Below, one piece after another: positions 5,459-8,999 of a stretch of 8,999 bases of DNA. The notes beneath the pieces were generated by a model. It was not told the DNA's origin, did not search any database, and worked only from the letters and a program-made list of their open reading frames with translations. Position 1 is the stretch's first letter, and each line of letters opens with the position of its first letter. The stretch is from the NCBI GenBank assembly GCA_003694235.1, contig RFKO01000040.1, positions 1 through 8,999 on the forward strand. The letters run 5' to 3'. The translations under genes and the position numbers were made by a program. The DNA is from Anaerolineae bacterium (GTDB lineage: Bacteria > Chloroflexota > Anaerolineae > Anaerolineales > UBA11858).

Positions 5459-8400
5459 CCCCCTCCTCTCCCTGCTGACCACACTCGCCGATCTCCAGCC
5501 GCTGCGCCGCATCTGCCGCGCGCTGGAAGACGGCCAGCCGCCCTCTAACCTGGCATTGCCGCGCGCCGCGCGCCTGCCGGTGCTGGCGGCATTGTACCGC
5601 GCCCTGAAACGCCCCATCCTCTACCTCACCGCTCGCACCGAGCAGGCTCTCAGTCAGATGGACGAACTGGCCCTCTGGCTGCCGGAGGAAGCGCGCTTGC
5701 TCTTCCCAGAACCCACACCGCTGTTCTACGAAAATGCCCCCTGGGGAGAGAACGTCCGCCTCGAGCGGTTGCGCGTGCTCACCGTGCTGGCGGCAGCGCA
5801 AATCCCCGGCAACAAGCCCGATATCCCTCCGCCCGTCATCGTCGCGCCGACACGCGCCGTGATGACCAAAACCCTGCCGCGTCGCGAATTCATCAAAGCC
5901 TGCCGCCGTCTGCGTCCCGGCGCGCAAACCAGCATCCCGGCCCTGGCGCGTCAATGGGTGCGTCTGGGGTATCAGCCGGTCAACAGCGTCACCGCTCCAG
6001 GGGAGTTCGCCCGCCTCGGCGGCATCCTCGACATCTGGCCTCCGGCCGCCCCCAAACCGGCGCGCATCGAGTTCTTCGGCGACGAAGTCGATACCCTGCG
6101 CGCCTTCGACCCGGCCACTCAGCGCACCATCCGCCGGCTGGACAGCTTGCTGATCACCCCCGCCCGCGAGTTCATCCTGCCCGCCGACCCCGACCCGGAA
6201 AACCCGCTCAGCGAGTTCCACATCCCCGTCCTCTACCCCTACGCCGGCCGGGTTTTCGACTATCTGCCGCCGGACGCCCTGGTAGTGATCGACGACGAAC
6301 ACGCCTTTCGTGAGACGCTCAACACGCTGGAAGAACAGGCGCTGGCCCTGCGTCAGGATTATCTGGCAGAAGACCTGATCCCGCGCGATTTCCCCGTCCC
6401 TTACCTGAGCGCAGATCAAATCGCCGACTCCCTCCCCCCGGGGCGCACGCTCCACCTCGGGCCGGTTTCTGCCGCCGCGGGGAAAGCCGCGCCCCTGGCC
6501 GAGCGCTTTACCCCCAACCCGCGCTTCGGCGGGCGGCTCAAGCCGCTGATGGAGTTGCTGATCACCGCCAGCAGGAAAAATCACCCCACCGTGGTGGTCT
6601 CACGGCAGGCAAACCGGCTGGCAGAATTGTGGCACAGCGATTACAAGCCTCTGAGCGGCGGCACTGCCCCCGATTTTCAAACCGGCTCCCTCGCCGAAGG
6701 CTGGCTGCTGCGAGACGACCAGGGCGGCCTGCACCGCCTGCTCACCGACGGAGAAATCTTCGGCTGGCAGCCGCCGCGTCCGCGCCGCCGCGCTGAGGCG
6801 CCCGTCACCACCCCCGAAGCCGCTTACGGCGACCTGAAAACCGGCGACTGGGTCGTGCACGTAGATCACGGCGTGGGGCGCTTCGTCGGCCTGGTGCGCA
6901 GAAAACTGGAGGGCATCGAGCGCGAATACCTGTGTGTGGAATACGCCGCCGGCGACAGGCTGTTCGTACCCGTGCAACAGGCCGACCGGCTGACGCGCTA
7001 CATCGGCCCAGACGGCAACCCGCCTACCCCCACTCGCCTGGGCAGCGGTCAGTGGCCGCTGGTGCGACAGCGCGTCAAACAGGCCGTGCAGGAAATGGCC
7101 TTCGAACTGTTGGAACTATACGCCCGCCGACAGGTCGCACGCGGCCACGCCTTCAGCCCGGATACGCCCTGGCAACGCGAACTGGAAGCCAGCTTCCCTT
7201 ACGAGGAAACCGAAGATCAACTGCGCGCCCTGGCCGAGGTCAAGGCGGATATGGAATCCCCGCGCCCGATGGATCGCCTGGTGTGCGGCGATGTCGGTTT
7301 CGGCAAAACCGAAATCGCTCTGCGGGCAGCTTTCAAAGCGGTGATGGACGGCAAACAGGTCGCCATGCTGGTGCCCACCACCATCCTGGCGCAACAGCAC
7401 TATCACACCTTCCGCCAGCGCCTGGCCGCCTTCCCGGTAGAAGTGGAAATGCTCTCCCGCTTCCGCACGCCCGCCGAGCAGCAAAACATTCTCTTCCGGC
7501 TGGCAAAAGGGGGGATCGACATCGTGATCGGCACACATCGTCTGATCTCGGGGGACGTGCGTTTCAAAGACCTGGGGCTTGTGATCATTGACGAGGAACA
7601 GCGCTTCGGCGTCACCCACAAAGAGCGCCTGAAACAACTGCGCACCGAGGTGGACGTGCTCACCCTGACGGCCACCCCCATCCCCCGCACGCTCTACCTG
7701 GCGCTCACCGGCCTACGCGACATTTCAACACTGGAAACCCCGCCGGAGGAACGCCTGCCGGTGATCACCCATGTCGGGCCATACTCCCCCTCGCTGATCC
7801 GGCGCGCCATTTTACGGGAACTGGAACGCGGCGGGCAGGTCTTCTTCGTCCATAATCGCGTGCAAACCATCGAAGCCATGCGCGCCCGCCTGGAACGCCT
7901 GGTGCCGGAAGCGCGCTTCGCCATCGCCCACGGGCAGATGCCGGAAAAGGAACTCGCCGCGGTGATGCAGCAATTCACCGCCGGCGAGATTGACGTCCTG
8001 GTAACCACCTCGATCATCGAATCCGGCCTGGATATCCCCAACGCCAACACCTTGATCGTCGATCGCGCCGACACTTTCGGCCTGGCACAGCTCTATCAAC
8101 TGCGCGGGCGCGTAGGACGCGGCGCGCAGCGCGCCTACGCCTATTTCTTCAAACACAAACGCAAATCGGCCACGCTGGAGGGCGACCAGCGGCTGGAAAC
8201 CATCGCCGAAAATGTGCACCTGGGGGCCGGTCTGTCCATCGCCATGCGCGATATGGAGATGCGCGGCGCGGGCGACATCCTGGGCACGCGCCAGCACGGT
8301 CATATCGCCGCGGTCGGCTTTCATCTTTACACCCGACTGCTCGCCGAGGCGGTCAAACAGTTGCGCGCCCAGCGCGGCCTGCCCCCTGTGGACAATCAGC

Positions 8401-8852
8401 TGCTCACCCAGGCCATGCCCTCGCCGGTACATATTGACCTGCCGCTGGATACCACCATCCCGGAAAGTTACATCCCCTCCTTGCAAATGCGCCTCAAACT
8501 CTATCGCCGCATCGCCGAGGCCCAAACGCAGGAAGATATCGAAGCATTACGAAGCGAATTCACCGACCGCTTCGGGCCGCTCCCGCCCGCAGTGGAAAAC
8601 CTGCTCGCCCTGGCGCGCCTGAAAATTCTGGCGACCGCCGCGGGCCTGGAGAGCATCGGCGTGGAACACCATCAAATTGTGCTGCGTTACCCGGAGGGCG
8701 TACACCCTCCCCGAGACTTCGCCTTCCCCGATGTGCGTGTGGGCAAGGAGGCGCTGTGGATGAACAACGGCCAACAGGTAGAGAAAAGCCTGGGGCGCAT
8801 CTTCCGCCTGTTGGAAGCGCTCACCCTTTCACCGGCTGCTCCATCTCACTGA
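5445..8852 (+). CDS. mfd: Transcription-repair coupling factor Mfd
   Basis: Mfd is a DNA translocase that pushes or releases RNA polymerase stalled at lesions and recruits UvrA for nucleotide excision repair. At 1135 residues it is full length. The order is: N-terminal UvrB-homology region with [15 protein letters not shown] (185-199) and IEFFGDEVD; CarD-like RNA polymerase interaction domain from about 460 ([17 protein letters not shown] from 467); superfamily 2 motor with Walker A GDVGFGKT (615-622), DEEQ box (716-719), TATPIPRT (742-749) and QLRGRVGRG (885-893); TRG motif region [12 protein letters not shown] (about 941-952); and C-terminal D7 domain. All motor motifs are intact. The start ATG lies inside the pth end (14-nt overlap) with no good Shine-Dalgarno sequence, implying translational coupling. 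No SOS box is visible upstream of the operon, so damage control through LexA is not indicated. The end overlaps a convergent minus-strand frame by 32 nt. Confidence 0.97.
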   Translation: MTAANPLLSLLTTLADLQPLRRICRALEDGQPPSNLALPRAARLPVLAALYRALKRPILYLTARTEQALSQMDELALWLPEEARLLFPEPTPLFYENAPWGENVRLERLRVLTVLAAAQIPGNKPDIPPPVIVAPTRAVMTKTLPRREFIKACRRLRPGAQTSIPALARQWVRLGYQPVNSVTAPGEFARLGGILDIWPPAAPKPARIEFFGDEVDTLRAFDPATQRTIRRLDSLLITPAREFILPADPDPENPLSEFHIPVLYPYAGRVFDYLPPDALVVIDDEHAFRETLNTLEEQALALRQDYLAEDLIPRDFPVPYLSADQIADSLPPGRTLHLGPVSAAAGKAAPLAERFTPNPRFGGRLKPLMELLITASRKNHPTVVVSRQANRLAELWHSDYKPLSGGTAPDFQTGSLAEGWLLRDDQGGLHRLLTDGEIFGWQPPRPRRRAEAPVTTPEAAYGDLKTGDWVVHVDHGVGRFVGLVRRKLEGIEREYLCVEYAAGDRLFVPVQQADRLTRYIGPDGNPPTPTRLGSGQWPLVRQRVKQAVQEMAFELLELYARRQVARGHAFSPDTPWQRELEASFPYEETEDQLRALAEVKADMESPRPMDRLVCGDVGFGKTEIALRAAFKAVMDGKQVAMLVPTTILAQQHYHTFRQRLAAFPVEVEMLSRFRTPAEQQNILFRLAKGGIDIVIGTHRLISGDVRFKDLGLVIIDEEQRFGVTHKERLKQLRTEVDVLTLTATPIPRTLYLALTGLRDISTLETPPEERLPVITHVGPYSPSLIRRAILRELERGGQVFFVHNRVQTIEAMRARLERLVPEARFAIAHGQMPEKELAAVMQQFTAGEIDVLVTTSIIESGLDIPNANTLIVDRADTFGLAQLYQLRGRVGRGAQRAYAYFFKHKRKSATLEGDQRLETIAENVHLGAGLSIAMRDMEMRGAGDILGTRQHGHIAAVGFHLYTRLLAEAVKQLRAQRGLPPVDNQLLTQAMPSPVHIDLPLDTTIPESYIPSLQMRLKLYRRIAEAQTQEDIEALRSEFTDRFGPLPPAVENLLALARLKILATAAGLESIGVEHHQIVLRYPEGVHPPRDFAFPDVRVGKEALWMNNGQQVEKSLGRIFRLLEALTLSPAAPSH

Positions 8853-8999
8853 CAACTGCCGCCAGACGGGCCGCGGTCTCCCTTTCCACCTGAATCGCCT
8901 CTCGCTCGAAGGAAATCCCCTCTTCGGGGTGATGGGTGTCCACCCCTTTGCACCGCACCCGCAGATACTCCCGCAGATAAGCCAGCGCAAACCGCAAGC
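8821..8999 (-). CDS. 3' end of an unidentified gene, convergent with mfd (partial)
   Basis: On the minus strand, a frame open from the window edge to a TGA at 8823-8821 encodes the last 58 residues of a protein. The composition is credible for a real gene: mixed charged helices such as FALAYLREYLRVRCKG and [20 protein letters not shown], with codon third positions rich in G and C. Of the three minus-strand frames in this stretch, this one reads as ordinary protein, while the others are rich in Gly, Arg and Ser and look like noise. No family is recognised from so short a tail. It overlaps the last 32 nt of mfd tail-to-tail, and no terminator hairpin is visible between them. This region is too short to be in a computed list, so it rests on hand translation. 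Confidence 0.6.
   Translation of the reverse strand, partial: LRFALAYLREYLRVRCKGVDTHHPEEGISFEREAIQVERETAARLAAVVSEMEQPVKG

Noticed and set aside
4580..5617. Minus-strand open frame of 345 codons opposite the stalk protein, pth and mfd
   Set aside because: It crosses three real genes on the other strand. Its Gly/Val-rich end is only the complement of the Pro/Thr stalk codons.
5394..6584. Long minus-strand open frame (396 codons) antisense to pth and mfd
   Set aside because: It lies wholly against well-identified Mfd motifs, has a Gly/Gln/Arg-rich noise composition, and is expected from the GC-rich third codon positions of the real gene.

Overview
The window is GC-rich bacterial chromosomal DNA carrying ordinary housekeeping and stress genes. 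No mobile element, CRISPR array, tRNA or rRNA was seen. Several features point to Chloroflexota, probably an Anaerolineae-like lineage: a LexA operator of the GAAC-N4-GTTC type, a Pro/Thr-rich stalked surface protein of a kind common there, a DUF1638 protein, and a decayed 'CGCGGAGAG/CGCAGAG' intergenic repeat. This assignment is inference from gene style, not a phylogenetic result.

Layout. (1) Bases 1-669: the tail of an unidentified upstream gene overlaps, by ATGA, a DUF1638-family gene. (2) Bases 710-1532: lexA, with a TTGACT-17-TAATAT promoter whose spacer holds a perfect GAAC-GAAT-GTTC box, so the repressor very probably controls itself. (3) Bases 1550-2909, minus strand: a two-gene unit, first a LOG-family protein and then a HEAT-type helical-repeat protein that resembles DNA alkylation repair proteins. 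It runs convergent to lexA. (4) Bases 2910-3421: a gap of about 510 bp with no gene I can support. It contains back-to-back -10-like elements facing in opposite directions and three degenerate 9-bp repeats. (5) Bases 3422-4141: a P-loop nucleotide-binding, kinase-like protein of unrecognised family. (6) Bases 4142-8852: a tightly packed operon with its own good promoter, encoding an exported membrane-anchored protein, then peptidyl-tRNA hydrolase (pth), then transcription-repair coupling factor (mfd). The reading frames overlap by 4 and 14 nt. (7) Bases 8821-8999: the 3' end of a minus-strand gene that overlaps the mfd end.

How the genes work together. LexA (SOS control), Mfd (rescue of stalled RNA polymerase and recruitment of excision repair) and possibly the HEAT-repeat protein all relate to DNA damage. 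They lie in separate transcription units, and only lexA has a recognisable SOS box. Pth recycles peptidyl-tRNA, and its linkage to mfd is a known arrangement in Bacillus and relatives. I found no convincing undescribed system. The points most worth a second look are the Ala-Ser bond at the LexA self-cleavage site, the Gln-Lys replacement of the usual His-Asn pair in Pth, and the unidentified P-loop protein with an altered Walker A motif.
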